Assembly (NCBI GenBank): GCA_947074205.1
Contig: CAMTOQ010000021.1
Span: 1 to 50,050, forward strand
Reading direction: 5' to 3'
DNA from: an uncultured Bacteroides sp.
GTDB taxonomy: Bacteria > Bacteroidota > Bacteroidia > Bacteroidales > Bacteroidaceae
Length of the DNA: 50,050 bases
Position numbers and translations under genes: made by a program. Shown here one piece after another: positions 1 to 7,343 of this stretch (positions within the stretch are counted from its first letter, which is position 1; the number at the start of each line of letters is the position of its first letter). The notes under the pieces were generated by a model. That model worked only from the letters and a program-made list of their open reading frames with translations, was not told where the DNA came from and ran no database searches.

Positions 1-163
1 ATCTTTACAAATATTTAAAGTCTATAGTTTTTTCGATGCTTTGGGTATGCTATTCTATAAAAAATAAATATTCATTCAGTTGAGTGTTCTTGATTGTTTC
101 AGTCTGTAAGAATTGTCTCTTTTGTGATGCTGCTTTTTTGGGGGGATTCATTCTGATTGCTGG

Positions 164-243
164 CAAGGGCTACTCAGCGCGGTGACAAGGGCTGCTCTGC
201 TTGCTGACCTAGGCTACTCACCGTGGTAGCAAGGGCTATCCTG
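164..243. repeat. 22-bp tandem repeat, locus A
   Basis: Three full units and a partial fourth start at 164, 186, 208 and 230, an exact 22-bp period. Each unit has a core close to CAAGGGCTACTC followed by a variable 10-base tail (AGCGCGGTGA, TGCTTGCTGA, ACCGTGGTAG). The third unit begins CCTAGG instead of CAAGGG. The array is much richer in G+C than the flanking intergenic DNA. The same family occurs inverted at 24440-24505, also in a gap next to a gene end. No protein-coding potential is apparent. Confidence 0.8.
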
Positions 244-310
244 TAATGGTATTGTAAATGCTTGATTTATAGGGTGGTATTTGGCTTGCTGATTTTTAAG
301 GGATGTCCGC

Positions 311-358
311 AAAAAAAAACTAGGAGTTAATGGTTAAAATACCACTATCTCCTAGTTT
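311..358 (-). terminator. Intrinsic terminator of the TonB-dependent receptor gene
   Basis: AAACTAGGAG (317-326) pairs perfectly with CTCCTAGTTT (349-358), with partial inner pairing ATGGT/ACCA. Read on the minus strand the stem is followed by a run of nine T residues (complement of 311-319), the form of a rho-independent terminator. It lies about 45 bases past the stop codon of the receptor gene ending at 404. Confidence 0.85.
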
Positions 359-403
359 AGCTCTCGTTGACCACAGAAGATCAATCGATATTATGTTCAG
401 CTC

Positions 404-3400
404 TTAATTAAAGATGTATCTTACGCCCACTTGGAATTTCCAACATTCGTCGTAGTTGCGATTGTATGAATACGTTTCTGTTGGCGCATTGCCTTGTTTG
501 TCGCGCCACAAAGAGTAAACAGGGCGATTGTTTTCTGCGCTTACCCCTTCGTATTTCAAAATACGACCATTGTTTGCACCTACGCTATTCTTAGTCACAC
601 CCCATGAATTCTTCAACATATTGCCGATGTTCATAAAGTCAAGACTAACTTGAAGTGTGTTGACGGTTTTGCCGGCTCTTACTGAGAAGTTTTGAGCGAT
701 GCGGAAGTCGAAACGGTGTACCCATGGTGCACGGCCGCCATAAGCTTCAGCATATTTACCCTTGTTATTCTTTAGGTATCTGTCTTGATCTACAAATGCC
801 CAGAAATCCTTAGCGTCGGCAGCGTCTTTAAATTGAATTTCGCTATTGTCTTTAGGAATGTACATCAAGTCGTTTTGGATACCGTCGCCGTTCATGTCGT
901 TAGAGTAGCAGAATGAAGTGCCGTTAGGCGAGTAGCCTGTGTAGAACAAGCTCACCATAGTACTCATGTAGTTACTCTTGTATGGTAATTTGTAAGCAGC
1001 AGATGCGATGATGCGGTCTGGAGTTACATATTGCGAACGTTGCACGTCTGCAAAGTTAGGACCGTTGATGGTGTAAAGACCTTGCCATGCAGAGTTGGCG
1101 TTAGATCCTGGCATACCTGTTACTTCTTTAGACTCTGTGTGAGTATAGGCAAGCATTAATGGGAGACCTTGTACTGGTTCAGCATTCAATGTGATGTTCG
1201 CAGTCCATCCGTAACCTCTAGATGTATTGGTCAACACACAAGCAGAACTGACTTTGTCGAAGTATTTGTAGTCGCTTGGGTAGATTAAACGGTTGTCTGG
1301 ACCTTCGAAACGTTCCCAACCTTCGGAAGACTTGATGTTGTAGTTGTCGAGCATCACTGCATTTACGTTCTTAGTGTACATAAATTCTCCGGTTACAGTG
1401 AATGGGAAGCTAACAGGAAGTACATAGTCTACAGCGAATGATGATTTCCAAACTTGAGGCATCTTGAAATCTTTGTCGATACCTACGAAGCTGCTTGGTG
1501 CAACACCTTGTTCTGGGCTGATAGTAGTTGGGAGGTTGAACAACTTGATCATGTCGTCTACGTTGGTCAAGAAGTTGCCTGTAAATTTACCCAAGTTGGT
1601 GTTGATACTAGTTGCAACGCCATTCTTATATGTAGTGTTGTAAGTCACCGAGTTTTGAACCATTCCCGAATTGGTTGGCATATTGGTGAAGAATACCAAA
1701 GGAAGACGGCCGGTAAATAGACCTGTACCACCACGTACTCTTAGGCTATTGTCGCCAAATACGTCCCAGTTGAAGCCAACACGTGGAGAAACTTGTACTT
1801 TGGCATCTGGCCAAGCTCCCGTATCGATGTGTTTCCCGCCGAAACAGTAATCATAGATGGCATTGTTGCGAAGCAAATCAGCATCGTCGAAGAATAGATA
1901 GTCGAAACGGATACCGTAGCTCAACTTGAAGTTGCTCTTGATGTTCCATTCGTCTTGAACATAGAGTCCAAGTTGGTTGAATTTAACCTCGGCAGCAGGT
2001 TTAGTGTTGCCATTGTATCCATAAGTCAAAGCAAAAGCTTCTGGTTCTGCGCCGTTGATAAAGTCGTCAACGCTTCTATAGCGGTAGTAACCTGTACCAT
2101 TACGCATATAGGCATTGTTTGCCATTTGGCGTTCGTAGCTTGCGCCTGCGGTAATCTTGTGGTCGCCTACATAGTAAGTGAAGTTGTCGATGATGTTATA
2201 GATCTTATTGTTTACGGCATTGTTGTAAGTAAACAATTCGTATCCCAATGACATATATGGCTCTAGAGTTTGATTAATTTGATCGTCAACAACGCTGTAT
2301 CCAGCCATGATATCGATGAATGGGAACATTGACGAATCAGTGCCACGTACATCTTGGATATCAGAGAATGTGAAAAGCAATTGGTTGAACATCTTGTTGC
2401 CGAAACGGCTGTTGAAGTCTGCCGATATCGAACTAACCTTATTGTCCATAGAGTAGTTGGCGTTAGCAAAAGCCATAGAATATTGTGAGTAGCGGTTCAT
2501 GCCATTAAGGCGATAGCCTGTATCCGAAGAGTTGCCGTTGGCTTGATTCCAAGCTTTGTTCTTAGTGTAGTTGTAGCGAATAGCCAGCTTGTGAGAGTCG
2601 TTAATGTTCCAGTCGATACGACCTAAGAATTTCCAGTTGGTTTCGTCGGCGGGGAAGTTGGTGTAAGAACCTGTGTTGTATCCGTATTTAGTTTGTACGA
2701 AGTCCGAAACACGTTTCATGTCTGCTGCAGTAGCCATCGAAATGTAGTTGTCAGCATTTGCTGGGTTCTCAGGGGTGGCAGCCTTCCAGTTTACTATAGT
2801 GGTAGGAATCAATTGATACTCTACATTGGCAAAGAAAAACAATTTATTCTTAATGATAGGGCCTCCGAAGGTAGCACCATAAATGTGTTTTGCATCTTCA
2901 ACGCGCTCGCCAAGGCTGGAACCATCTATTCTGTTGCCACGCATCTTTTCGTTGAATTGGTATGTATAGGCTGTTGCTTTGAAGGTATTTGTACCCGATT
3001 TAGTCACAGCATTAATCCCACCACCGATAAAGTTGGTTTGACGCACATCGAATGGAGCGATAACCACCTGAACTTCTTCGATAGCATCCATGGAGATAGG
3101 TGTACCACCGCCAGGAAGGTTAGAAGAAAGGCCGAAATTGTTGTTGAGGTTCGCACCGTCGATAGTGAAGTTGGTAGATCGACCATCGCCACCGGCAAAG
3201 CCCATACCCGAAGCATAAGGAGAAAGGCGGGCGATGTCTGAGATGCTGCGGCTTACGGTAGGAAGTTGAGTGATTTGTGAAGAAGAAATGTTGGTGGTTG
3301 CACCGGTCTTCTCGTTGCTGAACTTAGATTTTGCTGCTGTAACCACTACTTCGCCAAGGGTTTCTGTGGCTTCTTGCATAGTTACGTTGAGAGTATAGAT

Positions 3401-3703
3401 TTCACCAAGTTGAAGAGTGATGTCGGTGAAAATGGAGGTTTTGTAGCCTACATACGAGACTTCTACAGCGTAGGGGCCGCCGGTGCGCATACCTTGGATA
3501 GTAAATCGTCCGTCGATGTTTGTAATGCTACCATAACGTGTTCCCGAAGGTTCGTGGATGGCTAGAATCGTAGCGCCAATAATTGGCTCCTTGTGAGTGT
3601 CTGTCACTACACCTGTCATTGAAGATGTAGTGACTTGCGCTTTGGCCGTAGTAGCAGCCAATACCATTGTTAAAGTGAAAAACAATTTTAATCTGCGTAA
3701 CAT
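404..3703 (-). CDS. TonB-dependent receptor with carboxypeptidase-regulatory domain (Oar-like)
   Basis: This 1099-residue outer-membrane protein should import a substrate using energy from TonB-ExbBD. A signal peptide (residues 1-22, ending AKAQ) is followed by a carboxypeptidase-regulatory-like beta domain (about 25-115), a plug domain introduced by GEVVVTAAKS (about 118-240) and a long beta-barrel ending in the aromatic residues VRYIFN. The plug contains SMDAIEEVQVVIAPFDVRQ and GGGINAVTKSGTN, typical of Oar-like receptors. It is monocistronic: no SusD partner is adjacent, which separates it from SusC pairs, and it has its own promoter and terminator. The substrate cannot be read from the sequence. 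Two 11-bp-spaced heptamers upstream hint at phosphate control, but that is an inference. Confidence 0.9.
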   Translation of the reverse strand: MLRRLKLFFTLTMVLAATTAKAQVTTSSMTGVVTDTHKEPIIGATILAIHEPSGTRYGSITNIDGRFTIQGMRTGGPYAVEVSYVGYKTSIFTDITLQLGEIYTLNVTMQEATETLGEVVVTAAKSKFSNEKTGATTNISSSQITQLPTVSRSISDIARLSPYASGMGFAGGDGRSTNFTIDGANLNNNFGLSSNLPGGGTPISMDAIEEVQVVIAPFDVRQTNFIGGGINAVTKSGTNTFKATAYTYQFNEKMRGNRIDGSSLGERVEDAKHIYGATFGGPIIKNKLFFFANVEYQLIPTTIVNWKAATPENPANADNYISMATAADMKRVSDFVQTKYGYNTGSYTNFPADETNWKFLGRIDWNINDSHKLAIRYNYTKNKAWNQANGNSSDTGYRLNGMNRYSQYSMAFANANYSMDNKVSSISADFNSRFGNKMFNQLLFTFSDIQDVRGTDSSMFPFIDIMAGYSVVDDQINQTLEPYMSLGYELFTYNNAVNNKIYNIIDNFTYYVGDHKITAGASYERQMANNAYMRNGTGYYRYRSVDDFINGAEPEAFALTYGYNGNTKPAAEVKFNQLGLYVQDEWNIKSNFKLSYGIRFDYLFFDDADLLRNNAIYDYCFGGKHIDTGAWPDAKVQVSPRVGFNWDVFGDNSLRVRGGTGLFTGRLPLVFFTNMPTNSGMVQNSVTYNTTYKNGVATSINTNLGKFTGNFLTNVDDMIKLFNLPTTISPEQGVAPSSFVGIDKDFKMPQVWKSSFAVDYVLPVSFPFTVTGEFMYTKNVNAVMLDNYNIKSSEGWERFEGPDNRLIYPSDYKYFDKVSSACVLTNTSRGYGWTANITLNAEPVQGLPLMLAYTHTESKEVTGMPGSNANSAWQGLYTINGPNFADVQRSQYVTPDRIIASAAYKLPYKSNYMSTMVSLFYTGYSPNGTSFCYSNDMNGDGIQNDLMYIPKDNSEIQFKDAADAKDFWAFVDQDRYLKNNKGKYAEAYGGRAPWVHRFDFRIAQNFSVRAGKTVNTLQVSLDFMNIGNMLKNSWGVTKNSVGANNGRILKYEGVSAENNRPVYSLWRDKQGNAPTETYSYNRNYDECWKFQVGVRYIFN

Positions 3704-3743
3704 AATTTAAATTGAATAGTTCAACATTAATAGTTAATTGCTG

Positions 3744-3790
3744 CAAAGTTAGTGAAACGATTCTTTATTCATATTACAAAAGTGTTACTA
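3744..3790 (-). promoter_or_regulatory. Promoter of the TonB-dependent receptor with two Pho-box-like heptamers
   Basis: On the minus strand TAACTTTG (3751-3744) matches the Bacteroidetes -7 box TAnnTTTG. TTGTAAT begins 28 bp upstream of it (3779-3773) and TAGTAAC 39 bp upstream (3790-3784), an 11-bp spacing. Both lie in register with the heptamers of the porin and pstS promoters, where units sit at -17, -28, -39 and -50. The -17 unit here (ATAAAGA) and the -50 unit (AGATGAC) fit poorly, so the Pho reading is tentative while the -7 box is solid. Confidence 0.55.
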
Positions 3791-4052
3791 ATTTGTCATC
3801 TCTATTTGGCAAAATGCCCAAAAAGTACAGTTTTTGGAGGTTTTTGCTTGGATGATTTTTACGAATATTAATAGTTGGTGGCTTTTGCTCCTCTTTCGCT
3901 TACAATTCTATGGATAAGGGTGTGAAAGGCTATCACTTTGGAGTTTTGTGTGGGATAGTTGGATTCTTTGTTAAGGAAGAAAAATAATTGTCTTTGTTGT
4001 TTGTAACCTCCTTAGTATTACAGAGGTATAAAGCAAAAAAAAACTGAAATAG

Positions 4053-4083
4053 TTTGCTGTTTCATAGGAAATGAGTAATTTTG
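4053..4083 (+). promoter_or_regulatory. Promoter of the rplM-rpsI-rpsB-tsf operon
   Basis: TTTG at 4053-4056 and TAATTTTG at 4076-4083 are separated by 19 bp, an exact match to the Bacteroidetes -33/-7 consensus. Transcription would begin near 4090, leaving a leader of roughly 115 bases before the preferred rplM start. Confidence 0.85.
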
Positions 4084-4109
4084 CAAGCCGATTATTATCT
4101 GAATAAGAT

Positions 4110-4154
4110 AAGAGATTCATTCAGAGTGAATTAGTCTTCCTTTGTCCGGGGGAG
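4110..4154 (+). promoter_or_regulatory. rplM leader: hairpin and G-rich Shine-Dalgarno-like element
   Basis: In the predicted 5' leader, ATTCA (4115-4119) pairs with TGAAT (4127-4131) and AAGA (4110-4113) with TCTT (4135-4138), giving a hairpin with a small internal loop. Shortly after comes CCGGGGGAG (4146-4154), unusual in a genome whose other starts mostly lack purine-rich ribosome sites. It sits 7 bases before the in-frame ATG at 4162, not before the conserved start at 4207. It could be a regulatory element (a ribosomal-protein autoregulation site) or mark a longer L13. Neither can be proven here. Confidence 0.35.
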
Positions 4155-4206
4155 CTAAATCATGATGGATAAAAATTTAGTAGTAACAATAAAAACAAAA
4201 TTAAGA

Positions 4207-4668
4207 GTGGATACTTTAAGTTACAAGACCATTTCTGCAAACCAAGCAACCGTAACCAAAGAGTGGGTAGTTGTTGATGCTGCCGGCCAAACTTTGGGTC
4301 GTTTAGGTGCTAAAGTTGCGAAACTTTTGAGAGGTAAATACAAACCTAATTTTACTCCTCACGTTGATTGTGGTGATAATGTGATTATTATCAACGCAGA
4401 TAAAGTTGTATTAACAGGAAACAAATGGAACGATCGTGTATATCTTTCATATACAGGTTATCCAGGTGGACAGAGAGAAATTACTCCTGCTCGTTTGATC
4501 GCTAAACCTAATGGCGAAGATAAATTATTGAGAAAAGTGGTAAAGGGTATGCTTCCTAAGAACAGACTTGGCGCTAAATTGCTTACAAACTTGTACGTTT
4601 ACGCTGGTAACGAACATAAGCACGAGGCTCAAAGCCCTAAAACAATTGATATAAACTTACTTAAATAA
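4207..4668 (+). CDS. rplM: 50S ribosomal protein L13
   Basis: L13 is an early-assembling protein of the large ribosomal subunit. The protein carries the family core KEWVVVDAAGQTLGRLGAK and VYLSYTGYPGG, and ends in a conserved HKHEAQSPK region. I place the start at GTG 4207, giving MDTLSYKTISANQ, the N-terminus I know from Bacteroides L13 (153 residues). ATG codons at 4162 and 4165 in the same frame would add 15 or 14 residues (DKNLVVTIKTKLR) that I do not recognise from the family; yet the only strong Shine-Dalgarno-like sequence lies before those. It is the first gene of an operon and is followed after 7 bases by rpsI. Confidence 0.95.
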   Translation: MDTLSYKTISANQATVTKEWVVVDAAGQTLGRLGAKVAKLLRGKYKPNFTPHVDCGDNVIIINADKVVLTGNKWNDRVYLSYTGYPGGQREITPARLIAKPNGEDKLLRKVVKGMLPKNRLGAKLLTNLYVYAGNEHKHEAQSPKTIDINLLK

Positions 4669-4675
4669 TATATAG

Positions 4676-5062
4676 ATGGAAGTAATTAACGCATTAGGCA
4701 GACGTAAACGTGCAATTGCACGTATCTTCGTAACAGAAGGTACAGGTAAGATTACGATTAACAAACGCGACCTTGAAACCTATTTCCCATCATCTATTCT
4801 TCAGTATGTTGTAAAACAACCATTGACTAAACTTGGTGTTGCTGAAAAATATGATATCAAAGTAAATCTTTGTGGTGGTGGTTTCACTGGCCAGTCTCAA
4901 GCTCTTCGCTTGGCTATTGCTCGTGCATTGGTTAAGATGAACGCTGAAGACAAAGCTGCTCTTCGTGCTGAAGGCTTCATGACACGTGATCCACGTTCTG
5001 TAGAACGTAAGAAACCGGGTCAACCTAAAGCTCGTAGAAGATTCCAGTTCAGCAAACGTTAA
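4676..5062 (+). CDS. rpsI: 30S ribosomal protein S9
   Basis: S9 binds the 3' major domain of 16S rRNA, and its C-terminal tail reaches the P-site tRNA. The 128-residue protein begins MEVINALGRRKRAIARIF, carries the GGGFTGQSQALRLAIARAL signature and ends with the basic tail RRRFQFSKR, all diagnostic of the family. It follows rplM after 7 bases, the usual L13-S9 pairing. Length is normal. Confidence 0.98.
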   Translation: MEVINALGRRKRAIARIFVTEGTGKITINKRDLETYFPSSILQYVVKQPLTKLGVAEKYDIKVNLCGGGFTGQSQALRLAIARALVKMNAEDKAALRAEGFMTRDPRSVERKKPGQPKARRRFQFSKR

Positions 5063-5084
5063 TATGCTGTTCTACGAATCTGCT

Positions 5085-5148
5085 GTTTAGTATCTAAACT
5101 ACTGGGACTCTTCTATACATTATTATATAAGGCTACCCAGCGGTTGGT
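5085..5148 (+). promoter_or_regulatory. Possible structured leader before rpsB
   Basis: The 134-base rpsI-rpsB gap contains a hairpin GTTTAG/CTAAAC (5085-5090 and 5094-5099) with a 3-base loop, then CTGGG (5102-5106) able to pair with CCCAG (5136-5140), with CCA/TGG pairing overlapping the latter. This is compatible with an S2 autoregulatory leader, but the stems are short and no family-specific motif is recognised. Confidence 0.3.
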
Positions 5149-5196
5149 TTAGAATGAAAACAAAAAAGAAAGTAAACAAATTAAAAGAAGAAAAGA

Positions 5197-6033
5197 ATGT
5201 CAAGAACAAATTTTGATACATTATTGGAAGCCGGATGTCACTTCGGACACCTTAAAAGAAAGTGGAATCCTGCAATGGCTCCTTATATCTTCATGGAACG
5301 TAATGGTATTCATATCATCGACCTCCATAAGACCGTTGCTAAAATTGACGAAGCTGCTGAAGCTTTGAAGCAAATCGCTAAATCGGGTAAAAAAATCCTT
5401 TTTGTTGCTACTAAAAAACAAGCGAAACAAGTGGTAGCCGAAAAAGCGCAATCGGTAAACATGCCTTATGTTATCGAACGCTGGCCAGGTGGTATGTTGA
5501 CTAACTTCCCTACAATCCGTAAAGCGGTGAAGAAGATGGCAACTATCGACAAACTGACTAATGACGGTACTTACTCAAACTTGTCAAAACGCGAAGTTCT
5601 TCAAATCTCTCGCCAACGTGCTAAGTTGGACAAGACTTTGGGTTCAATCGCTGACCTTACTCGTCTTCCTTCAGCTCTTTTCATCGTTGACGTGATGAAA
5701 GAACACATCGCTGTTCGTGAAGCTAACCGTCTTGGTATACCTGTATTCGCTATCGTTGATACAAACTCTGATCCTTCAAACATCGATTTCGTAATCCCAG
5801 CTAATGATGATGCTACAAAATCAATCGAAGTTGTATTGGACGCTTGTTGCGCTGCTATGATCGAAGGTCTAGAAGAACGCAAAGCTGAAAAAATCGATCT
5901 AGAGGCTGCAGGCGAAGCTTCTGCTACTAAAGGCAAGAAGAGATCTGCTAAAGCTCGCATGGATAAGTCTGACGAAGAAGCAATCAACGCTGCTAAAGCT
6001 GCTGCTTTCGTTAAAGAAGACGAAGAAGCTTAA
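5197..6033 (+). CDS. rpsB: 30S ribosomal protein S2
   Basis: S2 joins the 30S subunit late, at the head-body junction, and is needed for S1 binding in many bacteria. The 278-residue protein shows the family blocks LLEAGCHFGHLKRKWNP near the N-terminus, VIERWPGGMLTNFPTIRK (about residues 91-108) and GIPVFAIVDTNSDPSNIDFVIPANDDA (about 179-205). The C-terminus carries a charged, low-complexity tail rich in K, A, E and D (about residue 235 on), longer than in Escherichia coli and common in Bacteroidales. It is third in the operon and separated from tsf by a 149-base structured region. Confidence 0.97.
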   Translation: MSRTNFDTLLEAGCHFGHLKRKWNPAMAPYIFMERNGIHIIDLHKTVAKIDEAAEALKQIAKSGKKILFVATKKQAKQVVAEKAQSVNMPYVIERWPGGMLTNFPTIRKAVKKMATIDKLTNDGTYSNLSKREVLQISRQRAKLDKTLGSIADLTRLPSALFIVDVMKEHIAVREANRLGIPVFAIVDTNSDPSNIDFVIPANDDATKSIEVVLDACCAAMIEGLEERKAEKIDLEAAGEASATKGKKRSAKARMDKSDEEAINAAKAAAFVKEDEEA

Positions 6034-6045
6034 TCAAGCATATAT

Positions 6046-6151
6046 TTAAGTAGTCAAGTAATAGTTAAGTTGTCGCAACTGTGCGTGCAGCCTGTTGTAG
6101 CCAATTATTCTGCTTGACTACTTAACTATTATATTGGCTACTTATTTTTTT
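6046..6151 (+). promoter_or_regulatory. Attenuator-like alternative hairpins between rpsB and tsf
   Basis: Three perfect pairings compete in this gap. TTAAGTAGTCAAG (6046-6058) pairs with CTTGACTACTTAA (6113-6125). TAATAGTTAAGT (6059-6070) pairs with ACTTAACTATTA (6120-6131), overlapping the first partner. GTAGCCAAT (6097-6105) pairs with ATTGGCTAC (6133-6141), and this last stem is followed within three bases by seven T residues (6145-6151), as in a terminator. A small hairpin AGTTG/CAACT sits at 6068-6080. The first two pairings cannot form together, and forming either interferes with the terminator-like stem except as a pseudoknot. This suggests control of read-through into tsf; function is inferred from pairing only. 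Confidence 0.6.
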
Positions 6152-6182
6152 ATATATAAACGAATTTAAAAAATAGAATACT

Positions 6183-7175
6183 ATGGCTGTTACAATGGCT
6201 GACATTACCAAACTCCGCAAATTGACCGGAGCAGGTATGATGGATTGCAAGAATGCATTGAACGATGCAAACGGTGATTTCGACGCTGCAGTGAAGATTA
6301 TCCGCGAAAAAGGACAAGCAGTTGCTGCTAAACGTTCTGACCGTGAAGCTTCTGAAGGTTGCGTTTTGGTAAAAGTTGAAGGTGGCTTCGGTGCTATCCT
6401 AGCTTTGAAATGCGAAACTGACTTCGTAGCTAAAAACGAAGACTTCGTGAAGTTGACTCAAGATATTTTGGACGCTGCTGTAGCTAACAAATGTCAAACT
6501 ATCGAAGAGATCAACGCTCTTCCTCTAGGTGACGTTACTGTTGCTCAAGCTATCACTGACAGAAGTGGTATCACTGGCGAGAAAATGGAGCTTGATGGTT
6601 ACACTACTATCGAAGGTGCTTCTGTAGCTTCTTACAACCACCAAAACAAAAACTTCCTTTGTACTTTGGTTGCATTGAACGAAGTAGCTGACGCTCACGT
6701 AGGTCGCGACATCGCTATGCAAGTTGCTGCTATGAATCCAGTTGCTGTTAACGAAGCAGGTGTTCCTGAAGCAGTAAAACAAGCTGAATTGCAAGTTGCT
6801 ATCGACAAAACTAAATTGGAACAAGTAGAAAAAGCTGTTGAAGTAGCTTTGAAGAAAGCTGGTTTCAACCTTTATATCGCTGAAAACGAAGAACACCTTA
6901 ACGAAGGTATCATGAAGGGTTCTATCACTGAAGCTCAAGCTGAAGAGATCCGTCAATTGAAAGCAACTGTTGCTGCTGAAAAAGCTGCTAACTTGCCAGA
7001 AGCTATGATTGAAAAGATCGCTCAAGGCCGTCTTAACAAGTTCTTCAAAGAGTCTTGTTTGTTGAACCAAGAATACATCCAAGATGGTTCTAAGACTGTT
7101 GCTGAATACTTGAAATCAATCAGCCCTGAGTTGACTGTTACAGGTTTCCGTCGCTTTACTTTGCGTGCTGAGTAA
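6183..7175 (+). CDS. tsf: Translation elongation factor Ts
   Basis: EF-Ts recycles EF-Tu by catalysing GDP release. The 330-residue protein has the N-terminal UBA-like helices with TKLRKLTGAGMMDCKNAL (about residues 9-26), followed by the CETDFVAKNEDF block (about 78-89) that contacts EF-Tu (TDFV is the hallmark), then the dimerisation core and a conserved C-terminal stretch with GRLNKFFKESCLLNQ. The ATG at 6183 gives MAVTMADITKLR; an internal ATG at residue 5 is an alternative start. It is the last gene of the operon and precedes a strong terminator. Confidence 0.98.
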   Translation: MAVTMADITKLRKLTGAGMMDCKNALNDANGDFDAAVKIIREKGQAVAAKRSDREASEGCVLVKVEGGFGAILALKCETDFVAKNEDFVKLTQDILDAAVANKCQTIEEINALPLGDVTVAQAITDRSGITGEKMELDGYTTIEGASVASYNHQNKNFLCTLVALNEVADAHVGRDIAMQVAAMNPVAVNEAGVPEAVKQAELQVAIDKTKLEQVEKAVEVALKKAGFNLYIAENEEHLNEGIMKGSITEAQAEEIRQLKATVAAEKAANLPEAMIEKIAQGRLNKFFKESCLLNQEYIQDGSKTVAEYLKSISPELTVTGFRRFTLRAE

Positions 7176-7206
7176 TTAATACTCCACACGGCGAAAAAAA
7201 ATATAG

Positions 7207-7246
7207 AAGAGGATATGCTCCATTGGAGTGTATCCTCTTTTTTTTT
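7207..7246 (+). terminator. Strong intrinsic terminator after tsf
   Basis: GAGGATATGCTCC (7209-7221) pairs with GGAGTGTATCCTC (7225-7237) over 13 pairs including two G-T wobbles, with a 3-base loop, extendable by A-T pairs. Nine T residues follow (7238-7246). Confidence 0.93.
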
Positions 7247-7309
7247 GTTTCAGTATTATCTAACATCTTGTTTTTAATTACTTTATGCTTTTATCTGCAA
7301 ATAAATATT

Positions 7310-7317
7310 TATATTTG
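7310..7317 (+). promoter_or_regulatory. -7 promoter box for the YiiX-family gene
   Basis: TATATTTG matches TAnnTTTG 26 bases before the start codon at 7344. The -33 element is weak, so only the -7 box is well supported. Confidence 0.5.
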
Positions 7318-7343
7318 TATATATTTACTTCTTAGATTAGTGC

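Larger units (their letters stand above)
1..403. other. Gene-free left end
   Basis: I see no gene in this stretch on either strand. It is AT-rich except for a GC-rich tandem repeat at 164-243, and it ends in the terminator of the receptor gene that reads in from the right on the minus strand. No tRNA, insertion sequence or convincing promoter is visible. A gene beginning left of the window could end here, but no open frame of useful length enters from base 1. Confidence 0.6.

Noticed and set aside
164..243. CRISPR array
   Set aside because: The 22-bp units are directly adjacent with a conserved core and short variable tail; there are no spacers of normal length and no cas genes.
2693..3241. 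182-residue plus-strand open frame inside the TonB receptor gene
   Set aside because: Antisense to a conserved plug-domain region, with no family resemblance.
6525..7082. 185-residue minus-strand open frame inside tsf
   Set aside because: Composition is rich in Phe and Ser as expected for the reverse strand of Glu/Lys/Ala-rich EF-Ts; not a gene.
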